This document shows, in pieces, positions 7,849 to 15,764 of a stretch of 64,000 nucleotides of DNA. Location of the stretch: contig JAEXBS010000047.1 of the NCBI GenBank assembly GCA_023393915.1, forward strand, positions 186,001 through 250,000, read 5' to 3'. The DNA is from Bacteroidota bacterium. Its GTDB lineage: Bacteria > Bacteroidota > Bacteroidia > Flavobacteriales > Weeksellaceae. The notes under the pieces were generated by a model, which was given only the letters and a program-made list of their open reading frames with translations, did no database searches and was not told where the DNA came from. A program made the translations under genes and the position numbers. Numbering within the stretch: position 1 is the first letter of the stretch; every line of letters starts with the position of its first letter.

Positions 7849-8463
7849 ATGAAGTACACAAAAGCAATCGTCCCTTTCATTGGAGGCATTCTGCTCACCT
7901 TGATTGTCGTCCTCTCATTAAAAACCTGTAATCCCGGTCCGAAAACAGAAGTGAATACGGACTATTATGTCATTTCAAATCAGATCCGAAAAATGAACAA
8001 AATGGTAGTAATGGAACAGGATTTTTCGAGTATTCAGAAAACTAAAATGAGTACGGAAATTCTAGGAGGTGGTTTATTCCCTTCTTTGGATAAAGAAATT
8101 GTCACTTATACCAAAACCAATGCGCAAGTGTCTTATAATTTAAGCCAAATGCAGCTTAAAGTAGACAGTACCAATCGACAACTGATTATCGAAGTGCTTC
8201 CACAGGCTGAGATCAAAATAACTCCTAGTGTAGAAATCACCTCAATGGACGATTCCTTCTTTAATCGAATTGAACAAAAGGACCTTCAGAAAATCCAAAA
8301 GTCGGCAAAGGATAATGCCATTAAAACCGTCAATCGCGAACGATTATTAAAAGAATCCAAAGGGCAATTACTCGATAATTTGAACCAAATTTTTGTTTTG
8401 GCAAAGGCTTTGAATTATGAAGTGATAGATAAAACGGGGCAAATCGATTTATCTCAACTCTAA
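7849..8463 (+). CDS. DUF4230 family membrane-anchored protein
   Basis: The 204-residue product has one N-terminal membrane segment (about residues 8-25, VPFIGGILLTLIVVLSLKT), followed by a soluble part that would lie outside the cytoplasm. The pattern EIITPS-like EIKITPSVEITSMDDSFFNR and the region QKIQKSAKDNAIKTVNRERL match DUF4230, a family of unknown function common in Bacteroidota. The fold resembles membrane-associated scaffold domains, but this is inference. The small gene that follows starts 10 bp after the stop, so the two are probably cotranscribed. Confidence 0.82.
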   Translation: MKYTKAIVPFIGGILLTLIVVLSLKTCNPGPKTEVNTDYYVISNQIRKMNKMVVMEQDFSSIQKTKMSTEILGGGLFPSLDKEIVTYTKTNAQVSYNLSQMQLKVDSTNRQLIIEVLPQAEIKITPSVEITSMDDSFFNRIEQKDLQKIQKSAKDNAIKTVNRERLLKESKGQLLDNLNQIFVLAKALNYEVIDKTGQIDLSQL

Positions 8464-8473
8464 AATAAGACTT

Positions 8474-8671
8474 ATGGATGAAAATAAGAAAAATTCAGTA
8501 AAACCGAAAAGAGACATCGGTGAAAAGAAACAAATTCAGGACTTCCCGGGAGTACCCGCAAATCCAAAAAAGCCAACGACAGAACAAATGTCAAAAAGCA
8601 AAGTACAGAAGCTTTCCAAAAATTCTAACGATGGCAAAATGGATAACACAGAGAAAAACCAGGATGAATAA
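8474..8671 (+). CDS. Small lysine-rich hydrophilic protein, unknown function
   Basis: This 65-residue frame begins with ATG 10 bp after the DUF4230 stop. It encodes a peptide dominated by Lys, Asn, Gln, Pro and Ser (for example KKQIQDFPGVPANPKKP). There is no hydrophobic segment or Cys, and it looks intrinsically disordered. Its last codons form the left arm of a strong terminator. A second open frame overlaps it from 8520 with a less natural composition. The immediate position after DUF4230 and the terminator at its end favour a real gene, but no family is recognised. Confidence 0.55.
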   Translation: MDENKKNSVKPKRDIGEKKQIQDFPGVPANPKKPTTEQMSKSKVQKLSKNSNDGKMDNTEKNQDE

Positions 8672-8690
8672 CCCTGGTTTTCCATTTTTT
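8655..8690. terminator. Bidirectional intrinsic terminator
   Basis: AAAACCAGG (8655-8663) pairs with CCTGGTTTT (8673-8681), and T-rich tails lie on both sides. It ends the DUF4230 operon (+) and cphA (-), and overlaps the 3' end of the small gene before it. Confidence 0.85.
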
Positions 8691-8705
8691 AACAATAAAG
8701 TTTTT

Positions 8706-11330
8706 TTAGTTTTGATCCTCCAGAAGTTCTTTACTTTGGTAATCTTGCACTAAATCTATTGCGTTGTCCACAACGTCACTTAATGCGGTGATAAACGTTC
8801 CTTCTTCAGCCATAGCCATCGCATGTTTCAATGCTTCGATCTCTTTAGGAATACATTCATAACTTACTTCATGACCAGACTCGGAAATTCCGTCAATGAG
8901 CAATTGATTAATTTCTTCTTCTGATCTTCCTCGTAAATGACGCTCACTTCGAATAATGATATAATCAAACATTCTCCCTGCAATCTTACCACAGAGTTTA
9001 ATATCCTCATCTCTTCGATCACCTACCCCTGAAATAATTCCAATCTTTTTAGTAGCCTCTACATTTTTAAGGTAATCTTCAATCGCTTCATATCCTGCAG
9101 GGTTATGTGCAAAATCAATTAATACTTTAAAATTCTTGAACTTAAAAATATTCAATCGGCCCGGTGTCAACTGAGCACTAGGGATAAACGTTCTTAGCGC
9201 CATACCAATATCTTCAATAGCAAACCCATACAAGTAGGTGGCGAGCGAGGCGGCGAGCACATTTGAAATCATGAATTTCGCCTTACCATCCATGGTTATA
9301 GGTATATTTGTAATACGAGCAATCCTAATTTTCCATTCTCCCTTTTTGATCGTCACATAGCCCTCTTCACATACACAAGTAATTTTTCCTTGCTTAGCAA
9401 ATGCCTTTATGTGGGGATTCTCTTCATCTAGACTAAAAAGAGCAACTTGCGCAGATAAGTCTCCTGCAATCTTCATCGAGTACTCATCGTCTGCATTCAA
9501 AATGCACCAGCCGTCTTTCTTAACACTATCCAAAACGACACGTTTCACCTTAGTAAGGTCTTTCAAATTATGAATATCATTCAACCCTAGATGATCTTCT
9601 TTTATATTGGTCACAACTCCAATATCACAACTTGAAAATCCAAGTCCAGAGCGAAGTATGCCTCCCCTAGCAGTCTCTAAAACAGCAAATTCTACTGTAG
9701 GATCTTTTAATACAAACTCTGCAGAAAGAGGCCCAGTGGTGTCCCCTTTACTTAGCAAAGTATTTTGAATATAAATTCCGTCCGAAGTAGTAAACCCTAC
9801 CCTATAGCCATTGTTTTTAACAATATGAGAGATTAAACGTGTGGTAGTGGTCTTTCCATTTGTACCTGTTACTGCGATGATAGGAATTCTGACTGGTGCC
9901 CCTGGTGGATACAGCATTTCTACTACCGGAGCCGCAACATTGCGTGGGAGCCCTTCACTTGGTGCTAAATGCATTCTAAAACCAGGAGCTGCGTTAACCT
10001 CCAGGACGCATCCCGAGGTCTCCTTTAACGGCTGAGTTAGGTTCTCTGCCATAATATCTATACCACAAACATCCAGTCCAATAATTTTAGAAATTCGTTC
10101 ACAAAGTGTTACATTTTCCGGATGAACCATATCCGTTACATCAATCGAAGTACCTCCGGTGGATAAATTTGCAGTTGATTTCAAAAAAACCACTTCTCCT
10201 TTTTGAGGTACAGTGTCTAGTGAATAATTTAATCGACTTAAGAGCTCCTCCGTATGTCCATCTACTATAATTTCTGTAAGAACATTCTCATGTCCATAAC
10301 CTCGTCTTGGATCCTGATTTTCTATATTAATTAAAGCTTCGATTGATTGCTCCCCATCTCCAATGACATGAGCAGGTACTCTTCTCGCAGCAGCTACCAA
10401 TTTGTTATTGATTACAAGTACACGAAAATCATAACCCGTAACGTAACGCTCTACAATCACCTTAGTAGAAACCTTTTGTGCATCTATAAATCCTTGCAAT
10501 GCAGTTTCCCAGTCAGTCACATTGATCGTCTGTCCACGTCCGTGGTTTCCATTAAGTGGCTTTATCACAAGAGGATACCCTATCTTAGAAACCACTGACT
10601 TAAGCTCTTCTTCGTCTTGCGCCATTCCTCCTAAAGGAACCGGAATGGCAGCTTCTTCTAACATTTTTTTTGTCAACTCTTTATTGCAAGCCATATCGAC
10701 TGCGATAGAACTGGTTTTCCCTGTAATAGTGGCTTGAAATCTTTGCTGGTTTACTCCGTAACCTAATTGAACCAAAGAGTTTTTACCTAAACGAATCCAA
10801 GGAATATTTCTAGAAACTGCTTCTTGTACAATACTACCAGTCGAAGGTCCCAAACGTTCCTTCTCCCTTATTTTTTTCAGCTCCGTGATAGCCAAATCCA
10901 TATCGAAAGGCCGAGATTCAATAAGGCAACGAGCAATTTCTACCGATGCTTCAGCAGCATATACACCGCAGTTGGGCTCTAGATAACTAAAGACCACATT
11001 GTAGACGCCAGGTGTTTTTGTTTCCCTTGTTCGTCCAAAACCAGTATCCATTCCTGCTAATGTCTGTAGCTCTAATGCTATATGCTCAATCACATGGCCC
11101 ATCCAGGTTCCCATCTCTACTCGATGGAAAAATCCTCCTTCCGTACCTTCTGAACACCTATGGGTATACAGGCTTGGAAGCAGTTCTTCAATTCTTTCTC
11201 TAAATCCAGGGATTTTATTGGTGGGCAATTGTTCAAGTTCCTCCAAATCAAGTCGCATCTGAATAAGGTGAGTACGCCTAGTACTCCAGATATTAGGGCC
11301 TCTTAAGACCTGAATTTTTTCTATTTTCAT
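8706..11330 (-). CDS. cphA: Cyanophycin synthetase
   Basis: The enzyme polymerises Asp and Arg, using ATP, into multi-L-arginyl-poly-L-aspartate (cyanophycin), an insoluble N/C storage polymer. The 874 residues show the three-domain plan of CphA1. The N domain is about residues 1-160. The ATP-grasp domain is about 165-470 (LVIKPLNGNHGRGQT, FRVLVINNK, VLEVNAAPGFRMH). The Mur-ligase-like domain runs from about 483, with P-loop AVTGTNGKTTTT at 486-497 and DFAHNPAGYEAI near 740. The N domain has HVIEH at 79-83, an HxxEH metallopeptidase-like motif matching the primer-making centre reported for some CphA1 enzymes. It is divergent from the degradation genes and has a consensus promoter overlapped by a palindrome. 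Confidence 0.95.
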   Translation of the reverse strand: MKIEKIQVLRGPNIWSTRRTHLIQMRLDLEELEQLPTNKIPGFRERIEELLPSLYTHRCSEGTEGGFFHRVEMGTWMGHVIEHIALELQTLAGMDTGFGRTRETKTPGVYNVVFSYLEPNCGVYAAEASVEIARCLIESRPFDMDLAITELKKIREKERLGPSTGSIVQEAVSRNIPWIRLGKNSLVQLGYGVNQQRFQATITGKTSSIAVDMACNKELTKKMLEEAAIPVPLGGMAQDEEELKSVVSKIGYPLVIKPLNGNHGRGQTINVTDWETALQGFIDAQKVSTKVIVERYVTGYDFRVLVINNKLVAAARRVPAHVIGDGEQSIEALINIENQDPRRGYGHENVLTEIIVDGHTEELLSRLNYSLDTVPQKGEVVFLKSTANLSTGGTSIDVTDMVHPENVTLCERISKIIGLDVCGIDIMAENLTQPLKETSGCVLEVNAAPGFRMHLAPSEGLPRNVAAPVVEMLYPPGAPVRIPIIAVTGTNGKTTTTRLISHIVKNNGYRVGFTTSDGIYIQNTLLSKGDTTGPLSAEFVLKDPTVEFAVLETARGGILRSGLGFSSCDIGVVTNIKEDHLGLNDIHNLKDLTKVKRVVLDSVKKDGWCILNADDEYSMKIAGDLSAQVALFSLDEENPHIKAFAKQGKITCVCEEGYVTIKKGEWKIRIARITNIPITMDGKAKFMISNVLAASLATYLYGFAIEDIGMALRTFIPSAQLTPGRLNIFKFKNFKVLIDFAHNPAGYEAIEDYLKNVEATKKIGIISGVGDRRDEDIKLCGKIAGRMFDYIIIRSERHLRGRSEEEINQLLIDGISESGHEVSYECIPKEIEALKHAMAMAEEGTFITALSDVVDNAIDLVQDYQSKELLEDQN

Positions 11331-11367
11331 CTGTGTTATTGCTCTGTTTTAATGTTTCAACAGAATT

Positions 11368-11398
11368 CAAAGATAAATCAAATTTGATTTATTTTCAA
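11368..11398 (-). promoter_or_regulatory. Consensus promoter of cphA
   Basis: On the minus strand TTG (11398-11396), 20 nt and TATCTTTG (11375-11368) match the Bacteroidota consensus. The transcript should begin near 11364, giving a 5' leader of about 34 nt. Confidence 0.75.
11373..11392. promoter_or_regulatory. 20-bp perfect palindrome in the cphA promoter, candidate operator
   Basis: ATAAATCAAATTTGATTTAT is identical to its own reverse complement. It covers the end of the -7 box and most of the spacer of the cphA promoter, the usual place for a repressor site. Two weaker inverted repeats lie to the right (AGAAT-N4-ATTCT at 11414-11427 and TGAAT-N11-ATTCA at 11427-11447). Confidence 0.6.
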
Positions 11399-11507
11399 TA
11401 ATGTATTAAATTTAGAATTGAGATTCTGAATAATCAATTTAAATTCAGGACTAAAACATTTAAAGAAGGTTTTATCAGCGAAATAAAATCTATCCATGAA
11501 TAATTTT

Positions 11508-11515
11508 TAAATTTG
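11508..11515 (+). promoter_or_regulatory. -7 element for the cyanophycinase operon
   Basis: TAAATTTG matches TAnnTTTG and ends 5 bp before the ATG at 11521, so the mRNA may be leaderless. No -33 TTG is evident, which may indicate dependence on an activator. Confidence 0.5.
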
Positions 11516-11520
11516 CATGC

Positions 11521-12414
11521 ATGAAGCCTGTAGGAAAACTAATTGTTATCGGTGGAGCTGTCAATAAAGGAAGCTTTTCAGAAACCGATTTTGACAGCAA
11601 CGTCGAGCAAAACCTCAACTTTTTTGAGAAAGGAATACTTAGAAAAATCATTAATGAAGCGAGACTAAAGGAAGACTCCGTATTTGAAGTCATACCTACA
11701 GCTTCACAAATTCCGCAAATTGTAGGGCCTGAATACAAGAAAGCTTTTGAATACTTAGGGGCAAAGACGGTTAACATTCTGGACATTACCACAAGAGAAC
11801 AAGCTAACAGTGATGAAATTGTAGCACGTGTAAATGCAGCCGATGTTGTAATGTTCACAGGTGGTGATCAATTAAGATTAACTTCCATACTAGGGGGAAC
11901 GCGATTTCATGATGCTATTTTAGAGAAATATCAGACAGAAAATTTCATTTATGCCGGAACCTCTGCAGGTGCCGCCGCCGCTTCAGAGAATATGATTTAC
12001 CAGGGATCTAGCAGTGAATCTCTTTTAAAAGGCGAAGTAAAAACAACTCAAGGACTGGGGTTTATTGATGATGTCTTGATAGATACCCATTTTGTTCAAA
12101 GAGGAAGAATTGGGCGACTCTTTCAATCGGTTGTAAACAATCCTCGTACCCTTGGAATTGGGCTAGGTGAAGACACCGGACTTTTTATTCAAGGAGATCA
12201 AATGACCGCCATCGGCTCGGGTTTGGTGATTATTGTAGACGGTCGCTTTATTAAAGACACCAATCTAACCAATATTCATCTAGGAGAGCCGGTTTCCATA
12301 GATAACCTTACCGTGCATGTAATGTCGCAGGACGACTACTTCAACTTAACAACCAAGGAAATGACTATTGTCAATTCTCAATACCAACGTCAAACCACAC
12401 AACCCATAAAATGA
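11521..12414 (+). CDS. cphB: Cyanophycinase (S51 serine peptidase)
   Basis: The product cuts cyanophycin from its ends into beta-Asp-Arg dipeptides. The 297 residues contain the S51 nucleophile motif GTSAGAAAAS (S148), the upstream FTGGDQ (113-118), the DTHFVQRGRIGRL region with the predicted catalytic His area, and GLGEDTG. These are the family landmarks. There is no signal peptide, so it should act in the cytoplasm, where the polymer is stored. It is divergent from cphA and overlaps the isoaspartyl peptidase gene by 4 bp (ATGA), an arrangement that couples the two degradation steps. Confidence 0.93.
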   Translation: MKPVGKLIVIGGAVNKGSFSETDFDSNVEQNLNFFEKGILRKIINEARLKEDSVFEVIPTASQIPQIVGPEYKKAFEYLGAKTVNILDITTREQANSDEIVARVNAADVVMFTGGDQLRLTSILGGTRFHDAILEKYQTENFIYAGTSAGAAAASENMIYQGSSSESLLKGEVKTTQGLGFIDDVLIDTHFVQRGRIGRLFQSVVNNPRTLGIGLGEDTGLFIQGDQMTAIGSGLVIIVDGRFIKDTNLTNIHLGEPVSIDNLTVHVMSQDDYFNLTTKEMTIVNSQYQRQTTQPIK

Positions 12415-13259
12415 AGCTAATTATACACGGAGGATTCTTTTCTGAAAGCGACCAAAGCGATTCGACTAAATCCGCTAAACAAAATGCCTTGACGCGCATT
12501 ATTCAAAGTTCTTTCGAGTATTTAAAAAGTCACAGTGCACTTGAAACCTCTGTTTATGCTGTCAGTTTACTTGAGGACGATGAACTATTCAACGCCGGTA
12601 CCGGCTCTCAAATTCAAAGCGATGGTAAAATTCGTATGAGTGCAGCATTAATGGATGGGAAAGAACAGATTCTCACGGGCGTAATAAATCTTCAGGACGT
12701 TAAAAATCCTATTCAGGTCGCAAAAAAGATCAGAGAAAAAGAAATAGAAGACCGAGTCTTAAGTGACCACGGCGCAGAAATATTTGCTCGCGAAAATGGA
12801 TTTGAAGTTTTTTCGACAAGAACAGTTGAACGAGAAAAAGAATATCAAAATAAACTTGCCTCTACCGGGAAAGGAACCGTAGGGTGTGTTGCTCTAGACC
12901 AGGAAGGCCTCTTAGCGGTTGCCACATCCACAGGGGGAAAGGGCTTTGAAATTCCAGGGCGTGTCTCTGATTCTGCCACCGTTGCAGGGAACTACGCAAA
13001 TTCTCATTGCGCAGTTAGTTGCACAGGAGTGGGTGAAGATATAGTAAGTAACAGTACTGCAGTAAAAATTGTCACCAGAGTAACCGACGGGATGCCAATT
13101 GAAAAAGCATTTGATCGTACTTTTCAAGAACTTAAGCAAATCAATGGATTTGCGGGTGCTATCGGAATTGACAAACAAGGAAACATATACCATCAGGATT
13201 CCCACCCTAAAATGGTGTTTGCATCCTACGATGGGAAAGAAATAGAACTATTCCAATAA
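12411..13259 (+). CDS. iaaA: Isoaspartyl peptidase / type III L-asparaginase (beta-Asp-Arg dipeptidase role)
   Basis: This 282-residue Ntn hydrolase would autocleave before T156 in GKGTVGCVALD, making that Thr the nucleophile of the beta subunit. ATSTGG and GRVSDSATVAGNYA follow, matching GRVGDSP-type substrate loops, and NAGTGS at 61-66 is the usual alpha-subunit signature. The family hydrolyses beta-aspartyl dipeptides and L-asparagine. The ATGA overlap with cyanophycinase implies that it splits beta-Asp-Arg into Asp and Arg to finish cyanophycin breakdown. No secretion signal is present. Confidence 0.92.
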   Translation: MKLIIHGGFFSESDQSDSTKSAKQNALTRIIQSSFEYLKSHSALETSVYAVSLLEDDELFNAGTGSQIQSDGKIRMSAALMDGKEQILTGVINLQDVKNPIQVAKKIREKEIEDRVLSDHGAEIFARENGFEVFSTRTVEREKEYQNKLASTGKGTVGCVALDQEGLLAVATSTGGKGFEIPGRVSDSATVAGNYANSHCAVSCTGVGEDIVSNSTAVKIVTRVTDGMPIEKAFDRTFQELKQINGFAGAIGIDKQGNIYHQDSHPKMVFASYDGKEIELFQ

Positions 13260-13368
13260 ATAATATTATAGCCTTTTTCCATTAGAATCGTTCAAACGGT
13301 GCTATGCCCAACTTAATAGTGAAGCTACTTGTAATTTAACAAAAATTTAAGAAACGTAAAATTGTTTT

Positions 13369-13383
13369 TGGCACGCATTTTAC
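13369..13383 (+). promoter_or_regulatory. Sigma-54-like promoter of the YtxH-like gene
   Basis: TGGCACGCATTTTAC differs from TGGCACG-N4-TTGC at one position (TTAC for TTGC) with correct spacing. A T-tract precedes it and ATTAAG follows, as at 1558-1572. Transcription would start near 13395, giving a leader of about 43 nt. The remainder of the 13260-13437 gap shows nothing else. Confidence 0.65.
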
Positions 13384-13437
13384 ATTAAGTATTGTAAGTT
13401 AAAACAAGTAAAATAAAACACTAAAAAATACAAAATT

Positions 13438-13695
13438 ATGGGAAATAAGAGAAACGGTTTACTAGCACTTTTAGGTCTTGGAGCTTTAGCATTTTGGAGA
13501 TATAAAAACTCTACTCCTGAAGAAAAACAAAAAGTTAAAGATCAATTAGATACCGTAAAAGGGAATGTAAACAAATGGGGAAATGAACTAAAGAATAAAG
13601 CCAACGACGTTGCCTCTCAAGTTCAAAGTAAAGCTTCGGATTTACAAAACAAGGCTCAGAATAAAGCGGATGAAGTAAAATCAGATTTGAATTAA
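13438..13695 (+). CDS. YtxH-like small stress-type protein
   Basis: The 85-residue product has a short hydrophobic helix near the N-terminus (LLALLGLGALAFW, residues 8-20). A long charged helix follows, rich in Lys, Asn, Gln and Asp, with a loose 11-residue rhythm (NKANDVASQVQ, SKASDLQNKAQ). This resembles the YtxH and LEA/apolipoprotein-like families, which are often induced by stress and may lie along membranes. No catalytic residues are seen. It is a single gene between a sigma-54-like promoter and a strong hairpin terminator. Confidence 0.75.
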   Translation: MGNKRNGLLALLGLGALAFWRYKNSTPEEKQKVKDQLDTVKGNVNKWGNELKNKANDVASQVQSKASDLQNKAQNKADEVKSDLN

Positions 13696-13741
13696 TAGTT
13701 CATCTGTCTTATAAATTAAATTTTCACATTCATATTATACA

Positions 13742-13773
13742 AAATCCTGCTGAAATTAATTTCAGCCGGATTT
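13742..13773. terminator. Bidirectional intrinsic terminator
   Basis: AAATCC-t-GCTGAAAT pairs with ATTTCAGC-c-GGATTT, a 14-bp stem with one mismatch and T-rich flanks. It separates the YtxH-like gene (+) from hisS (-). Confidence 0.85.
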
Positions 13774-13797
13774 ATTTCTACACACCTTGGAAGCGAA

Positions 13798-15159
13798 TCA
13801 TTTCAAAGTTTGAGAGGATAGAAACTCTTGTAAACTTAAAGTTGTTTGCTCCGAGGTAACTAAATTTTTTATGGTAATCTGTCCGTTTTCAATTTCTTGC
13901 GTTCCGTAGAAGACTAAATAAGTTATTCCTTTCTTCTCTGCATAAGCGAATTGCTTTTTAAGCTTTGCATTTTCTGGATAAAGTTCAGCAGCAATTCCTA
14001 AATTTCGCAATTCATTAATTACTTTCAAGGCTTCTAGACTTTCATTTGAACCGTAATTAGCGAATAAATAACCTACTTTACTCTCTGCATCCTTTGGAAA
14101 CAACCCGAGGGATTCCATTACAAGATAGATCCGATCCAATCCGAAAGAAATCCCAATCCCTGGCACATTTTTTACCCCAAAGACCTCGGTTAAATTATTA
14201 TAACGTCCACCTCCTCCTATAGAACCCATTTCCACACCTTTGGCCTTTACTTCGAAAATAGCTCCAGTGTAATAATCAAGTCCTCTCGCTAGAGTAATAT
14301 TAAATAGTAGCTCGGAACTAGGTTCTAACTCTAAAACTGATTTTATAACAAATTCAAGCTCCTCAACTCCTTCCAATCCTTCTGGAATCTGAGCAAAATG
14401 CACTTTAAGTAGAGAAAGTACCTGATTTACGGGTAAACTAGTATCAAATAAAAAAGCCAATTTATCAATAGCATCTTCCGAAATCCCTTTTGTAAGGAGC
14501 TCCTTTCTTACGCCTTCTTCACCAATCTTATCTAACTTATCTAAAGCTACAGTAAAATCAATTAAACGGTCTTCTATTCCGGCATAAACAGCAAGTCCAG
14601 AGAGAATCTTGCGATTGTTCATATGAATTTCTACTGGAATCCCTAATTCATTAAAACTTTTGGAATACAGTTGAACAAGTTCTACTTCTTGCCATAGGCT
14701 TTCACTTCCAACTACATCTGCATCGCATTGATAGAATTCACGAAACCTACCTTTCTGTGGCCGATCTGCTCTCCAAACAGGTTGGATTTGGTACCTCTTG
14801 AAAGGAAAATTCAATTGCCCATGATTCATTGCTACGTACCTAGCAAAAGGTACAGTCAAATCGTAGCGAAGGGCTTTTTCTGAAAGTTGAGAGGTTAATT
14901 TTTGTGAATTGCGCTCATTCCAATCTTCTGAATTTGCTTTTTGCGCATAATCCCCTGAATTGAGTATTTTAAAAATCAATCGATCTCCCTCCTCTCCATA
15001 CTTACCTGTCAAAGTGCTAAGATTCTCAAAACTTGGAGTCTCCAAGGGTTGATAACCAAACAATTCAAAATTCCTTTCTAAAACAGAAATAATTTTTCTA
15101 CGTTTAAATACTTCATTGGCTGAAAAATCTCGTGTTCCTTTGGCTAAACTAGGTTTCAT
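13798..15159 (-). CDS. hisS: Histidyl-tRNA synthetase
   Basis: The product charges tRNA-His. The 453 residues carry class II motif 1 in the N-terminal region. Motif 2 is FKRYQIQPVWRADRPQ followed by FREFYQCDAD. The HisRS-specific LARGLDYYTGAIFE and a motif 3 region GIGISFGLDR complete the catalytic core, with an anticodon-binding domain at the C-terminus. The gene stands between two terminators and appears monocistronic. A -7 element lies 40 bp upstream of its start. Confidence 0.96.
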   Translation of the reverse strand: MKPSLAKGTRDFSANEVFKRRKIISVLERNFELFGYQPLETPSFENLSTLTGKYGEEGDRLIFKILNSGDYAQKANSEDWNERNSQKLTSQLSEKALRYDLTVPFARYVAMNHGQLNFPFKRYQIQPVWRADRPQKGRFREFYQCDADVVGSESLWQEVELVQLYSKSFNELGIPVEIHMNNRKILSGLAVYAGIEDRLIDFTVALDKLDKIGEEGVRKELLTKGISEDAIDKLAFLFDTSLPVNQVLSLLKVHFAQIPEGLEGVEELEFVIKSVLELEPSSELLFNITLARGLDYYTGAIFEVKAKGVEMGSIGGGGRYNNLTEVFGVKNVPGIGISFGLDRIYLVMESLGLFPKDAESKVGYLFANYGSNESLEALKVINELRNLGIAAELYPENAKLKKQFAYAEKKGITYLVFYGTQEIENGQITIKNLVTSEQTTLSLQEFLSSQTLK

Positions 15160-15198
15160 AAGTAGGTTCTAATAAATGTAAAATCGACTAGTAAGGAG

Positions 15199-15206
15199 CA
15201 AAATTA
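15199..15206 (-). promoter_or_regulatory. -7 element for hisS
   Basis: Minus-strand TAATTTTG fits TAnnTTTG and predicts a leader of about 36 nt. No T-box or other leader structure is recognised. Confidence 0.4.
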
Positions 15207-15240
15207 CTGATTTATTTTTCCTTTTTAGCCACTGTTCCAT

Positions 15241-15275
15241 TAAAAAAAGGTTTTCAGAATACTCCGAAAACCTTT
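15241..15275 (-). terminator. Terminator of the ssb-HRDC unit
   Basis: AAAGGTTTTC (15246-15255) pairs with GAAAACCTTT (15266-15275). On the minus strand the stem is followed by a run of seven T. Confidence 0.85.
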
Positions 15276-15295
15276 CAACATTTAAAACAAACAAA

Positions 15296-15760
15296 TTAAA
15301 ATAAAAATTCATTAAGCTTTTGCAATAGGATCTCTCCATAATGCGCAACTTTATACGTACCAAAACCTCTAATTTCCATTAATTCCTGTAGACTTCGAGG
15401 TCTTTTTTCTAAAATTAAAACAAGCTCCCTATCGGTTGCTATCCGAAAAGGTGCAATACCTAATTTACTGGATTCTTTCCGCCTCCATTCTTTTAGCGCT
15501 TCATATTCATTAAGTAGTGATGAATCAATTTGGATTTTACTACTTACCGATTTAGAAGAGGAATCTTGCTCATTCGCATTTTCACTTGATCTAAAAAACA
15601 CTAAAATAGACCAAAGCTTTTCATTTTCAAACGTAAGAGAACTCTCTATATGCAGCACCTCTGAGTTTTCCATAAATTCTTTAATTGACTTAATATCGTT
15701 TGAATAATGAGGCTCTTGAATTCGAAGCGAAAAAAGTTGCACTTTCAACTTAGTAAACAA
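15296..15760 (-). CDS. HRDC domain protein
   Basis: The 154-residue product ends in an HRDC domain at about residues 90-152. The pattern YEALKEWRRKESSKLGIAPFRI...LLEI-type segment is followed by LQELMEIRGFGTYKVAHYG. HRDC is a nucleic-acid-binding module known from RecQ and RNase D. Here it stands without a helicase or nuclease core. The first 85 residues (KVQLFSLRIQE...) are not recognised. It lies 4 bp downstream of ssb, so the two are almost certainly cotranscribed, which suggests a role at single-stranded DNA. Confidence 0.8.
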   Translation of the reverse strand: MFTKLKVQLFSLRIQEPHYSNDIKSIKEFMENSEVLHIESSLTFENEKLWSILVFFRSSENANEQDSSSKSVSSKIQIDSSLLNEYEALKEWRRKESSKLGIAPFRIATDRELVLILEKRPRSLQELMEIRGFGTYKVAHYGEILLQKLNEFLF

Positions 15761-15764
15761 GGAT

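Noticed and set aside
8520..8753. 77-codon frame overlapping the small lysine-rich gene
   Set aside because: It passes through the terminator and into cphA. The frame starting at 8474 fits the operon spacing and stops at the terminator.
11490..11858. 122-codon open frame on the minus strand
   Set aside because: It lies inside the cyanophycinase gene, has no family match, and its composition is what the reverse strand of a coding gene gives.
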